In this document: piece after piece, positions 47,212 to 58,544 of the stretch
How positions within the stretch are numbered: the first letter of the stretch is position 1
Layout: the number at the start of each line of letters is the position of its first letter
NCBI GenBank assembly: GCA_034638255.1
Contig: JAWPGT010000001.1
Location: 744,001-808,000 of the forward strand
DNA length: 64,000 nucleotides
Origin: Coprinus comatus
Taxonomy: Eukaryota; Basidiomycota; Agaricomycetes; Agaricales; Agaricaceae
Direction: 5' to 3'
Position numbers and translations under genes: made by a program
The notes under the pieces: model-generated
Told to the model about the DNA's origin: nothing
The model's database searches: none
What the model saw: only the letters and a program-made list of their open reading frames with translations

Positions 47212-47569
47212 GTCATACCCATTGCCTTGGTTTTCGGGAATGTATTTCCTCCCCATCTTTTCCAATGTATTGTCTGTATCATATGTCGATTCCACTTGCT
47301 TTTCATTTGGGTTGCTTTTCGACTGCTGTAGATTTGAAAGTTGCCCATACCAACAATTCCACTTGTATATTCCTCTGATAAATATATCACATGAAGTTTG
47401 ACCCGTCCATGGTTTATAGTAGTGTTCAGAAACATACATCAGGTTTAACTTCTTGCTGGAGTAAATGATTTCCTCTGGCGAGCTCGTAAACAGCAATGAA
47501 CTATATATAAAAATAGAATGCTAAGAAACGATCGTAGGGAAAGCTTGTCAATGAATTGATGCAACCAAC
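47212..47569. other. Intergenic region SNF4 / methyltransferase
   Basis: SNF4 3' UTR and promoter of the next gene. No gene or repeat is supported. Confidence 0.4.
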
Positions 47570-48655
47570 ATGCTTGACTTCCCCCACATTCTTTTTGGTA
47601 TCATTTTTGTGATTTTCATATTCTACACCCGAAAGTTATCGAAAGACCCATACGGTATCTTCCATCTGAGTCTTAACAAGCTCACTGGCGAAGATGAGTC
47701 TGTTGCCCCTAAGACTGAATGGTTGAACCAGGGGTATTGGAAGGTCTGTCCGCCAATGACTCTTGATGGTTCGAATGTACTGAGAGGGATATTGAGAACA
47801 CGAGCATTTTTCCAGAAGCTTGCCGTGGTATGTATGATTGCACTGGTACTATTAGACCTAAGACTGATGATGAATATGAAGCATTAGCACTGAAACTTGT
47901 CGAAGCCGCGCAACTTGAGGCTGGTGCGAGAATTCTAGGTGCATGTCATGTATAGCTTTCTTCATTTCGTGTTCATCATACCGACCATTTCTCATGTAGA
48001 CGTTGGCCACGGTACCGGGGAATCCCTGGTGATGTTTCTGACAGATATCTCTGTGCCCCGGCCTTTAAACATAAATGGGATCACAAGCCTCGCAGCCCAT
48101 CACCAACGCTCACAAGATCGAATTACTCAAATCCAGTCAAAGGGCAAAGAGGCAGCGCAGGTTCAAGTCAGATTATATCACGGTGACGCCATTTGTCGTC
48201 TAGACAATTCCATTCAACATCCTCTCCATCCCTCTAACCCCTCACCTCGATTCGATGCCATCTTTGCTTTGGACTGCGCATACCACTTTGTTACCCGAGT
48301 AGAATTTCTGGCTCAGGCTTACAACAGACTTTCACCAGGAGGTCGACTTGTATTAGCGGACATGTGTTTTGCACAATCAGCGGTAGCGAGCCCGAAGACT
48401 GTGCTGCTTACATGGTTAATGGGAATTATGCCAAAGGCTAACATAGTTTCCCCACAGGACTATGTTAGAAGCATGGAGCAAATAGGGTATACTGATGTTG
48501 TGCTTGAGGATATTACACCGCACGTGTTTCCCGGCATGGTCAAGTTTGCTGCGAGCATGGGTGGTGGGTGGTGGGTTTATTCCAAGTTCTTGAGTTGGTA
48601 CACGAGGACTACGCATGCAAGGTTTGTTGTTATCAGTGGTCAACGAGCCCAGTAG
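47570..48655 (+). CDS. SAM-dependent methyltransferase with N-terminal membrane segment
   Basis: The ATG at 47570 starts a hydrophobic N-terminus (ILFGIIFVIFIFY), then KDPYGIFHLSLNKL and NQGYWK. After splicing, AFFQKLAVVSLKLVEAAQL leads to the class I SAM motif ARILDVGHGTGESLV, an acidic FDAIFALDCAYHF block, LSPGGRLVLADMC, and the C-terminal SMEQIGYTDVVLEDITPHVFPG. The pattern resembles sterol/gamma-tocopherol-type small-molecule methyltransferases, but the substrate is not readable. Membrane anchoring (ER likely) is inferred. The stop is only 63 bp before VAM7. Confidence 0.82.
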
Positions 48656-48718
48656 TATAGCCGTAGCACACATACATAGTCCCCATACCCCATCATTCCA
48701 GTTTCTTCCTTGTATACC

Positions 48719-49807
48719 ATGACCCCCATCCAAGCTGTATTCATACGTGGATATGAGGAACGATCCTCACCCAAACCTCACATCGTTTATCACATTGAAA
48801 TCCAAGCTCAAATTCGCTCATGGCAAATGTGGCGACGCTATTCAGAATTCGACGACCTCAACATATCTCTCACCAAATCAGTTGGGCCACCGCCCTGTCC
48901 TCTTCCTCCCAAACACAAATTCTCCATCTTACGCTCTCACACCGATGCCAAAGTGCTGGAAATGCGTAAAACAGGCCTAGAGCAATACCTCCGTGCCATT
49001 TTAAGCGCGAAAGAGGACAAGTGGAGAGATGACTATGCCTTTCGAGAGTTCCTTGGTGTTCCTACCGCACGACAAGCCACAGCTTCACAAGCCATTGGTC
49101 CTACACAGTTCACATCTGCTTCTTGGCTTGATGAACACTTGGATATACAAACACGGTTGCGGGACGTTTGGGCAGACATCAACAAACGCGATGCCCTGTC
49201 TAATCGTGGTGATGTTGGGGCTTCACATAAGTCCAATGTTGCAGCCAAGACCAAGCTTGCTGGTCTACTTTCAAGAATAGGTACATTAGGAAAGGGTTTG
49301 CAAGAATTGGCGTTGGCAGGAATGACTGAGGGAGAGCTACAAAGACGTACGGACATGGTCGCACGGCTACAGGATGATTGCGAGAAACTCGGCAAAGTCG
49401 TGACGGTTGCCCGTCAGACTTCCCATGGAATTGGAGGGGTAGCAGCAGGAACTTCTGCTGCTTTAAACCCAGCATCAGAGGCGGATAGGGATGTGCTATT
49501 TGGGGTTCAGGTAGCGAGCAAGCCCTCAAGACGGGTGTTTGGCGTCTCAGAACCTCCAAGGGAAACTGAAACGACAAGACCATTGGACAATGTGGGGTTG
49601 ATTAGTCTCCAACAGACTCGAGTACAACAACAAGATCAGCAACTTTCTGTTTTAACTACTATACTGCAGCGGCAGCGACAACTTGGAGAAGCCATCAACT
49701 ATGAAATTCAGGAACAGAATGAGTTACTGGATGCCTTAACCACCGAGGTTGACCAGGTTTCTGGTAACTTACACCAGGCTAAGCGCAAACTAAACAAGTT
49801 GGGCTAA
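48719..49807 (+). CDS. VAM7: Vacuolar Qc-SNARE Vam7 (PX + SNARE)
   Basis: A single exon of 362 codons. A PX domain occupies about residues 1-115 (YHIEIQAQIRSWQMWRRYSEF, LPPKHKF), which binds PI3P on the vacuole. A coiled middle follows, and the C-terminal SNARE motif (about 295-360, LTTILQRQRQLGEAINYEIQEQ with DALTTEVDQVSGNL) has the central glutamine of a Q-SNARE and no transmembrane anchor, as in Vam7. It works with Vam3, Vti1 and Nyv1 in homotypic vacuole fusion. Absence of introns is unusual here. Confidence 0.93.
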   Translation: MTPIQAVFIRGYEERSSPKPHIVYHIEIQAQIRSWQMWRRYSEFDDLNISLTKSVGPPPCPLPPKHKFSILRSHTDAKVLEMRKTGLEQYLRAILSAKEDKWRDDYAFREFLGVPTARQATASQAIGPTQFTSASWLDEHLDIQTRLRDVWADINKRDALSNRGDVGASHKSNVAAKTKLAGLLSRIGTLGKGLQELALAGMTEGELQRRTDMVARLQDDCEKLGKVVTVARQTSHGIGGVAAGTSAALNPASEADRDVLFGVQVASKPSRRVFGVSEPPRETETTRPLDNVGLISLQQTRVQQQDQQLSVLTTILQRQRQLGEAINYEIQEQNELLDALTTEVDQVSGNLHQAKRKLNKLG

Positions 49808-49904
49808 GAGTGCTTTTTGTAATCTTTTTCCATTTTCAATGTAATATAGGGTAGTATTAGTTCGTTAATTTGTGCAGGGGTTATATATCTAGGTCTAAGA
49901 AATG

Positions 49905-51083
49905 TTAAGGTGACGAAAGAAGTTTTCCAATGCCCTGGATAAATAAGATGGGTAAGAATGTTTCTTTAATCTGTTGAATTTGCATACCTCGTAACAGGAA
50001 ATCATGATTCCACATGCAGGTGCAATTTTCACGAGACGAGGCAGGTTACCAGCAAACAGTGCAGAAATACCTTCTGTCTTGAGAATATTGGAGATTAATG
50101 GTATTGTTTGCATATGTTGGGAGTTTGCAGCCGACATGATGAGCGCTTGACGCCGCGTTTTGAGAACGTCGAAGGGCGAAGTAATGAGCGCTGCGAGAAT
50201 ACCACTAGAGGCGCCGCTCACAAATGCTACGGAGGTTCCGTCGTAACCAAGGCTGAAGAAATGTTGCTTCCAAGCTTCATAACTTGCCCAATAAATTCCA
50301 GAAAATGGCACATCGCGCCAAAGTGTTGAACCTAGACCTCGCCACATAGATAGAACACCGTTATTGCGGACCATATGGCGCACCGATGTGAGTACAGATG
50401 CGAGAGTGTGAGGATTATTGGGGGAGAGTGGGGTAGATTGAAGATTTGTACGGATCAACTCGAGGGGCGACGCCAGAGATGTTATGGTGGAACGTGCGAT
50501 TATTCCGGCAGCAAGTGGAATAATGTGTCCGGCGGGTAGAATAGAGGGCAATGCCACATGAACCAGATGATCGTAGGTGAGAATATATGCAGTAGAAGAG
50601 GGTACACCAATGACTCTACAGGAGGGTGTCAGCGACTCAGCAGAAGAATTGAAAGAAAATACTCACAATGAGGTGCCGGCTCCTTTCCAAAGTCCACGAA
50701 GACCTTCAGCTCGGTATACATGTCGAACGGCGTCATAAAACCCATTTACTTTTTCAGTTCTGAAGACACCGTTCTGCCATATGCAGACAAGCTCTCCGGG
50801 CATTGTTCTGGCGATTGAGGACATGTTCCGCGCAAAAGCGGTCATATTCCGGACACATGGTTCTGTCTTTGTCGGTTGGCAGCAAGTATTGGGAGGGGGG
50901 TATGGGAAAAGTGGCTTTGGACGAACAGGTTGGGTCTGGAGACGGGTTTTGACGACATCGAACGGAGTCACTGCGAAGCGTCAGTATGTCGCATACACGG
51001 TAGTCTGAGAGATACATACTTGTGAGGGCCGTGAGGGTCGAGCCCGAGGCTGCTGCAACCAGTTTTGCATGGAAAGGGTCCAT
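49905..51083 (-). CDS. MTM1: Mitochondrial carrier Mtm1 (SLC25A39/40 type)
   Basis: ATG 51083 (MDPFHAKLVAAASGS). Three carrier repeats are visible through their signature motifs: TPFDVVKTRLQTQ, PLELIRTNLQST and PFDVLKTRRQ, with GLWKGAGTSL and MWRGLGSTLWRDVPFSGIYW between. The final coding exon is short: TGTTACGAG joins across an intron to GIGKLLSSP and the stop at 49905-49907, so the frame reading on to 49895 is not used. A Cys-rich insert (CCQPTKTEPC) lies in the first matrix loop, as in MTM1 homologues linked to mitochondrial glutathione or manganese/PLP supply. Converges with VAM7 with 97 bp between. Confidence 0.92.
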
Positions 51084-51297
51084 GCAGACGGCAAGGCTGG
51101 TGAGGATGTCCAGGAAACTCGGTACAGGTCATAATCTTATCTGATAGAGCGGAGTTGGCGGAGTGGATATGTGCCGGGACGGCACGTGATGGAAGCGTTG
51201 TGAAAAATCAATGATCCATCAACATTCATTCACCTCATTGCCATTATTTCTACTTTCTTTTGGTTTTCCTTGAATTCTATTTCCCTGCTTACTTACA
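51084..51297. promoter_or_regulatory. Divergent promoter MTM1 / eIF4E with CACGTG
   Basis: 214 bp between divergent ATGs. A CACGTG palindrome lies near 51183-51188 and a T-rich stretch precedes the eIF4E ATG. Binding by a bHLH factor is inference. Confidence 0.4.
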
Positions 51298-52385
51298 ATG
51301 GCATCCACACTTCCCACACCAGCTTTGCAGGCTTCTAGAGCAGCGCTCAACGCAGCCCTTGCTGAGCAACCCGCTCCCAATGTCCCGGTCGATCTTGAAT
51401 CAGGAGATGTTCAGGAAGTAGATATGGAGCAACAGGCGGAAGGTATCCGAACAGTGTTCAGTGACCCAAAAAACTTTAATGTCAAGGTAATTCGAAACAC
51501 AGCCCGACTTGGGACAGCTATTTACAAGCTTTATAGCATCCTCTCTACTCACCCTGGACACTCTGGTTCGACTCTCCCGCCACCAAAGGCCGCAATCTCC
51601 CTCAGACGCCCATCTCCGCCTTCCCCCAAACCCCCCTCCCACAGACACCGAGCGTGGCTGCTGCACAAGGGTGGATGGAGGACATCAAGCGAGTTATCAG
51701 TTTTGACAGTGTAGAGGAATTCTGGGGGTGAGTCGCTGACATCTGGTCGTGTTGCAAAATAAATATACAAACCTATTCTGTTCCAGATTATATAATAATA
51801 TCGTGCCACCCTCGCAACTGCCACAAAAGGCCAACTATTACCTCTTCAAAGTACGTCAGCGCACTGATTTGGATTGTACAATCCCTTAGCACTATTTACA
51901 GGAGGGGATTATACCAGCATGGGAAGATGACGCTAACAAATTGGGTGGCAAGTGGAGCATACAACTGCCGAAGGACAAGAACAGAGCGAATGTTGATAAG
52001 ATGTGGCTATACACCGTGAGATACACACTTGTGACACAGGTTTCTGGGGCTGACGGATACGCAGATGCTTACTGCGATTGGCGAGACATATGACTCTATT
52101 GAAGGCGATGGGGATGGGGCGGCTGGGCAGTCGCTGATCACCGGGGTCATTGTGTCAATACGGCCTCAGTTCTATCGGATTTCGATATGGACACGACTTG
52201 CACCTGCGTCGGAGGAGGACAGGCTGCGGGAACGGATTGAGAGGATTGGGAGGGTTTTCAAGACGCACGTGCTCGGGTATCCAGAGGCTGCGCGGTTGGC
52301 TGGGCCACTTGCGACGGAGGTAGAGTTCCTGTCGCACAAAGACTCGGAGAAGAAGGGCAAGGCTGCCAAGAAAATCACAGTGTAG
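51298..52385 (+). CDS. CDC33: Translation initiation factor eIF4E
   Basis: The first exon is acidic and disordered (MASTLPTPALQASRAAL). The cap-binding core follows: HPLYSPWTLWFDSPATKGRN, GWMEDIKRVISFDSVEEFW, NIVPPSQLP, YYLFKEGIIPAWED, GGKWSIQLPKD, MWLYT, and ISIWTR. The aromatic cap-stacking residues (WTLWF, AWED) are present. An insert with three PQTP repeats (LPQTPISAFPQTPLPQTP) separates the first core strand from GWMED; this is longer than in yeast. It binds the mRNA 5' cap and eIF4G. Confidence 0.95.
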
Positions 52386-52473
52386 TGTTTGTTCAAAGCT
52401 GTGCTATGTACGATAAACAGATGACGTCGTTCTTATCGCTATATAACCAAGTCTCTCATTCTGCGTACTCCAA

Positions 52474-54110
52474 ATGCCTATGCCTGGCTTTCTCTCCAAC
52501 ATTGCTGACAAGGCTCAGTCCGCCATCAATGCCTCGCCCCTTGCTGCACATCTGCCGGGCCGTCCAACAAGCCCAGGAAGCTCACAGCCCTCCCAGCCCA
52601 AGCCGCATGCCACCCTAGAAAACATATCTCATCACATCCGTGCATTTGGCCAGCAGTATTCGTGCGTCTCCCCATCCCCAGTCCTACATTCCCTGACCCT
52701 TCTCCAGCTCAGCTACCCCTGTCCAGAAGATCGTCACTGCCGAGAAGGGCCTTTCTCTCGACTTCGACACCATCGCCCGCGACTCAAAGGCCCAGAGCAA
52801 AGAACTCTACACATGGGGCCAGTCCGAAGCAGAAGATCTTAAAGATGGTCGGTATCCTCCTCCATTCCTCTTCTATCACTGATCCCCCATCTAGTCACCG
52901 ATCGTCTCGCATATCTCAATTTCGTCCAGGGCTCCCTCGCTGGCTCCCTGTCTGCAAAGTTGGACACCGCCCGCACTCCATTCAAGGCTTTGAGAGATGC
53001 GGAGGCTGCCATTGCACCACGTCGTGCTATTCGCCAAAACCTACAGCTGCAGTTTGCACGTCTGGAGCATGATCAGCAAAAAGGTCAAGAAAAGAAATTG
53101 GTTGAGCTCACAGATCAGATTCGCAAGGCAGAATTAGACGATGCTCCTCAGGAACGCGAAATCGAAATCTTGAAGCGCAAGGCAGTCAGAGAAAGCGAAC
53201 GCCTTAAATGGGAAGCCATTAGAGAGGTATGTAGCTGTATGGTTGCATATTTTCTCTTGTTCTGAACAGAGCCTAGTTTGGAGAAAAATTGGTTTTGCTT
53301 TCTCAAGCAGCAACTCCTATTATTGCCGCTCTTCCTTCAGTTCCCCCCACTTCGGAGAATTCATATACCGGGGCTCAGGCAACCGGCGCTGCTCGAGCAT
53401 CCCTTCAACGTGCACTCGATAATTACAAAACTGGACACATCAATCTTCCACCTCAATCGGGGACAGCAGATTTATCTAGATCTGATACTCAAAGCTTTGG
53501 TGAAAGTCATGCCAGTGAATTATCAAGCATCCACACACCCCCGTCGTCTGTTCAACCGTCTTTTCCCGCACCTCAACTTTCTATCAATCAGGGCTCTCCT
53601 TCAAACACTGCCACTTATCCTCAGAAGCCATCTTATCCTCCTCTCGACCCTTCTGCTTTGAATAATGCACCAGCTTTGATCCCCAGCCATATACCTCCCA
53701 CAGCGTCAGCTTTGCCAGAAGTTAACAGCTCAGCGTCGACGTTCCCTACCGACACTCCCACAGTAGCTGAAACTGGTGTGCCTGTTACTGCTGGAGCAGA
53801 TGGTCCAGGCCCAGGCTCCGGTTCTTTACATGATATCCACCAGTCCTCTCTTTCAGGCTCTAGTAGTACTGCTTTCGCAAGCAGTCAAAAGCACGAGACG
53901 GCAGAAGAAGAAAAGCGACGATTGGCTGCCGCTTATTCTCAATCAGCGCCAACTGAAGCGGCTCCTGCTTATGAGACCGCTGAAGACGAAAAGAAGAGAC
54001 TCGAGCGGGAAGAAAGAGAACGTCTTCTTAAAACTGGCGCCTTGACTCAACCAGGAAAGGGCGCAAAGAAGAATGATGACGATGAGTTACCGCCATACCA
54101 AGGCATCTAA
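52474..54110 (+). CDS. PIL1: Eisosome component Pil1/Lsp1 (BAR-domain)
   Basis: The start MPMPGFLSNIADKAQSA lies 88 bp after the eIF4E stop. The BAR-like core includes IRAFGQQYSSATPVQKIVTAEKG, LSLDFDTIARDSKAQSKELY, LAYLNFVQGSLAGSL, FKALRDAEAAIAPRRAIR and KLVELTDQIRKAELDDAPQE. It ends in FGEKLVLLSQAATPIIAALP, TGAQATGAARASLQRALDNY and a long Ser/Pro-rich tail that would carry phosphosites, closing with DDDELPPYQGI. Pil1 shapes plasma-membrane furrows called eisosomes. Confidence 0.93.
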
Positions 54111-54238
54111 GTAGTTTGTCTAAAGGGCTTTCAACGGATTGCTAATCTAACGTTCGTGTATGCTGTTGGATTGTCTGGTAAAAATGTAATGGAATATGAC
54201 CTAGGTCACCAATATCTATATATACCGATAAGGAGGGA

Positions 54239-57205
54239 TTATTGAATTTTGGACAAAAGCCGCCGCGTCTCCTGAGGTGTGAAATGTAGAATAATTGAAA
54301 GTACTCGCACAAGATCAGCCTAAGCACCATCGTCAGGATCATATTCATATATAGCCGTTGAGTTGAAGAGACTGACCCTCATCTCTTTATGTTCAAGGAA
54401 TTGCAAGATCACGTTGCGCAAGTACTCAAGGTTCACTTCTTGTTCATTGTTCGACTTGCCTGGTTCTGGTGTGGTCTGAGAATTAACTCGTGAGTTGATC
54501 GTGGTAGGAATAGATGTTTGTGTTTCTATTGAATTCCCGCTGTCATTGGGTCGCGTTGTCCAGTATCCGAGGCCTGGATTTCTTTGCTTCTCAAGTAATG
54601 CAGCAGATGATTGAACCTTTCGTAGTTCTTCCTTTAAAGTCTAAAGTGTATATCATTTAGACTATACGTTCGTTCCAATCAATAAGAGTACTACATTACC
54701 TTATTTGTCTGCCGTAGCTGACTTTCTTTGGTTTTGCTGTCTTCAATGTGCTTCTCTAGTGTACAAATCTTGGTATTAAGTTCGGTCGTCAAAGCTGCAG
54801 CGGAGGCCTACAACATTGGAATTTAGTCGGCAATAGAAAGAGGGAAAATAGTTTGATAAAACTTTACCTGTGTATTCTTAATATGATTGCAAGTCTTTGA
54901 TAACTCATCCAGTTCATGTTGCAAGCCAATTGCCTCATTCTGCTTTTGTTCAAGCTTGCCTTTCAATTCCGTGATAAGCTCTTCCTCTTGCTCGTGACTC
55001 TTTGTCGAATTTCCCAGCAATTGTTTAAGTTCTTCCACCTCCTTGCTTCTTTCCTTCAGCTTCCGGCTCCATTCTGCCTCACCATCGTTCCTTTCCTTTT
55101 CCAACGTTGCATTTCCCCTCTTCAGCTCCGCGATCTTGACTTCATACTTAGCTTCAGTAGCGGCTATCAGTTGTGCGATATGCTCGGCAGAAGTGGAGGG
55201 CTCTCGAGCTCGGAGTTCTCGTTCACGTTGCATTTCGTTGATTTCTTCTTTGAGTAGAATATACCTGTCATTAGCCTCACGAAGCTGATACTGTAGCTCA
55301 TTGTTCTGTTGCTGTATACTTTCAAGATGTGCCTGTGCGGACTCGGTTTCGGCCTGTCGTAGTTGAAGTTGTTCGAAAAAGGAGTTTTTGTCCCTGGTCA
55401 CATTGTTTAGAGAAGTTTCAAGGGTACTGATATGCGCATTCTTGGTTGCGACCTCTTTCTTGTGACTGCTCTGAAGTAATAGTGAGTAAGGGCAAGAGCC
55501 TTGTGTATTATATTCACTTACTTGGGTTGTAATGGCATCGAGTTCGAATTGTCCACGCATCGCCGACATTTCCTTGTCGTGCCTCTCCCTGATACTGGTA
55601 ATGTCTTTATCATGTTGCAGTCGAAGACTTGTGAGAGCTTTCTCCTTCTCAGCGTTGGCGGCCTCAATATCTCGTTCAGTCTTCTTTCTTTCTGCCTGTT
55701 CCCGCTCAATGTCACCTTTCTGTTTGTCACGTAATGTAGCTGCTTCTTTCAATACATCCTCCTTCTCTCTTTCCGCCTTTACAAGTTTCTGTCTAACAGA
55801 CTTGAGCAGGCTGATTGCTTTCGTCCGTTTCTCCTCTTCCTCCTTGACTATGGTGTTAAGACGTTCGATCTCTGTTTTCACACTGTCTGTTTCTAACTTC
55901 TGCTTGGCTAGTGTTTCTGTCGACGTTACCGAGGCCTTCTCTGATTCTTTGAGAAGCGCCTCTGTTTCGCGCAATTGAGCTTGTAGTGTATCGATTTGGT
56001 TAATCCGACCAGCAGCAGCAAGTTCATGTATCTCTTTCATTTCTTCCATCCGATTCTCCTGAACTGTCATTCAGTGAATACATAGTAAATTGGAATTGGA
56101 TATACATGGGTGTACCTTTAAGTTTCCCATTCAACTGCTTGATCTCCTCTTGAAAGACCTGTGGCATTTATATGAGCAGAAAACACCAGAAAAATGGAAG
56201 AAGACGAACCTCTATCTCGGCCTTCATACTTACCAGGAAATCCTTCAATCCTACGGTATCCGAAATATTTGAAAGTGGAGTGAAATTCTGTAAAACGGAC
56301 TCTGCAGAAAGCTTTTCCGATTGAAGGCGTTTGAAAGCAACCGATACATCTGGGTTGGTTTCTTCTGGTTAGCCCAACAAGCGGTAAAGTATAGGTGAAT
56401 AAAGACCTGTGAATCGTTGTTCGACTTCCTTCAACTTCTGTTGTAGTGTCTCCACTTTGAGTTCGTTTTCATTAATAGTAGTTATAGACACCTCCTCAGT
56501 CCCAATTGACTCAATAATTGTAGTTTCTTCCGGTAGATTGGCAGTATGATCATCTGCTTTTGACGACTTCCGTATGTTTTGCTCCTCTATCTCCTCGCGG
56601 TTGGTTGTCGGGGGTACGTTTGCGACATTCTCTTCATGATCATCTCTTTCATGTTTGGTCTCCTCTGGGAGTGATATCAGTTTTGTTTCCTGTTCTTCTG
56701 GCGGAAGTGCCTCATCACTATTCGTGTCAGCGGTTTTAGAATGTTCTTCATTTTGGGACTCGGTTATACTGCTGCCTTCCAACAGATGGTGCGAGGGTGA
56801 AGAGGATGGAGTTGGTTTAGGGGAGTCTGGTAATGGTGTAGAAGATAGGGAAACCATATCTGTGGTTTGGGTAACTGTAGCTGAGTTTTCTACGGGTATC
56901 GGGGCAGAAACTTCAGATGAAGCGAGACTAGCTCTCAAACGTTCTTCAAGATTCATTTTATGCCTAGGTTTACTTGGAGTTGGAGATACAGCCGGGGGTG
57001 ACGTGCTCTTGTCCATCATTGTATTTCCTGCTTGAGTTGAGAGTGCTGAGTGTGCGAGTTGGCTAGGAGATAATGGCGAAGTCAAAGAAGCAAGAAACGT
57101 TGATGAAGAATTAATGTCCTTTTGTTCGTCTACATTCGAGTCTAGTGATTGGTGTTGATGAGGGGGAGCAAGGCTCTCGACAGCGTGGCGTAAGTGAGAG
57201 AACAT
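54239..57205 (-). CDS. GRIP-domain golgin (Imh1-like coiled-coil protein)
   Basis: The ATG at 57205 gives MFSHLRHAVESLAPPHQ, a start seen in fungal golgins. The GTG at 57247 that extends the frame is part of a GTGAGT donor-like sequence and is not used. A Ser/Pro-rich N-terminal third is followed by several hundred residues of heptad coiled coil rich in Glu, Lys, Gln and Arg (for example DTLQAQLRETEALLKESEK). The C-terminus has the GRIP-like block NLEYLRNVILQFLEHKEMR joined to ADLVRVLSIILHFTPQETRR. GRIP domains bind Arl1-GTP on the trans-Golgi. Its stop lies 128 bp from the PIL1 stop and its start 84 bp from the PEX14 stop. Confidence 0.87.
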
Positions 57206-57289
57206 GACATCGTCGACTACATAAACAGGTTGTACAAGCGTACTCACGTGCCTTCTATAAACGATGAACTATTACACAAACTACATATT

Positions 57290-58397
57290 CTATGAAGAAT
57301 CTGTCTCAACCTCTTTCCCCTTTCCATTATTCATAGGTATTATAGTACTCGAAGTGGAGTACGTCGAAAGCATAACCGAAGGAGAAGCTGGCATGGTATC
57401 TGTTATCCCATTAGCAGGTGTTGTCGATGTACCAGCGGAACCTGCCAGTTGCCATGCAGGAATCGACGGTCTGCCTAGGATGGGTAGTGGGCTTGGTGTT
57501 GTGGGTATAGTAGGTGGGCGGTTTAGTAATAGTGCTTTTAATGACTTGATCTCTTGTTGAAGCTCATTCAATGAGAGTGTGTGACTCTCCTTGTTTTTCT
57601 CGATCATCTAGATGGAATGTTAATTCAGCAATGGCACAGATAATATTACTTTACCTTGGGCAGCATTTCTCGGACATTATTTACCTCTTCCCGAATCTCC
57701 CGCAATTCATCTCGTGTCTTAACCTCTCCCTCGCGCATCTCGCTCACAACAGCCCCAACATCTTCGGTTGTCTTGTCAATCTTTGCCTTTTGTCCGTCGA
57801 CGGCCAGGCGAACAGCTTCCGTTTGGCTCTGTATGTCTTTCAAAATAGCCTCAGCGGCATCAAATTGAGCATTGAGAGCATCTCTGTCTTCTTCATAAAT
57901 AGTCGCGCTTGGAGGTTGTAGGTGCGGAAGCAAGTATTTCTGTAGCTAGATGAGATGAAGTTGTAGAGTTGATTGGAGAGGCACACTTTGAACAGAGATA
58001 CCGCGCCATAAGTGACCGCACCGGAAATAACGGCAGTAACCTAGTAATTTGAGCGTGATTCCTGAATATAGGCGAGGAAAACTTGCAAAGTAATCTCTCC
58101 AGTCCCAGCCTTGGTGGTGAGGAGCCAGAGGGTATTGAGCTTGCGAGTACGGCTGAGGATAATGCTGTTGGAAGCCGGGCGCCATGCCGTTGGCAGCTGA
58201 CTGTTTCATGGCCATTTCGATTTCTGGGGGAGTTAACCCCTTTGCTTCCAGAAATTGGATGCGTTGTGTGAGGGACGATGCCTGGGTCTAGTAGAGGGTT
58301 AGGCGATGTGCGTTGTAGGCTCCAGAGCAGATACCTTGGGGTCTTGCAGAAATACGACAGCATTGCGGACGAGTTCCTGGCGGTCCGGGGAAGACAT
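57290..58397 (-). CDS. PEX14: Peroxisomal docking protein Pex14
   Basis: ATG 58397 gives MSSPDRQELVRNAVVFLQDPK, the Pex5-binding helical domain with TQASSLTQRIQFLEAKGLTP and EIEMAMKQ. A Gln/Tyr/Pro linker leads to WDWRDYF, then the membrane segment VTAVISGAVTYGAVSLF, the KYLLPHLQPPS block and a coiled coil (DALNAQFDAAEAILKDIQSQ). The C-terminus is Ser/Thr/Pro-rich. Pex14 with Pex13 and Pex17 docks Pex5 cargo. The intron 58086-58041 has a GC donor (GCAAGT); it is the only splice that joins WDWRDYF to VTAV in frame. Confidence 0.93.
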
Positions 58398-58544
58398 ACT
58401 TGACCAAGACCGGATGTGTGTGCCCTGTGGAATGAAGGGTTACCAAATATAGAAGTCAATCAAAGCTGGACGGAAGTAGCCGGCGGTGGAACAAATTTCG
58501 AGCGCGCGGCGCGTCAGTTGCTTTTCACAAGTCCATCCAGCACA
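58398..58544. promoter_or_regulatory. 147-bp bidirectional promoter PEX14 / TUF1
   Basis: The two divergent start codons are 147 bp apart. No TATA-like element is seen. Confidence 0.45.

Noticed and set aside
57206..57247. Longer N-terminus for the golgin
   Set aside because: It would begin at a GTG that is part of a GTGAGT donor-like string; the ATG at 57205 matches known golgin starts.
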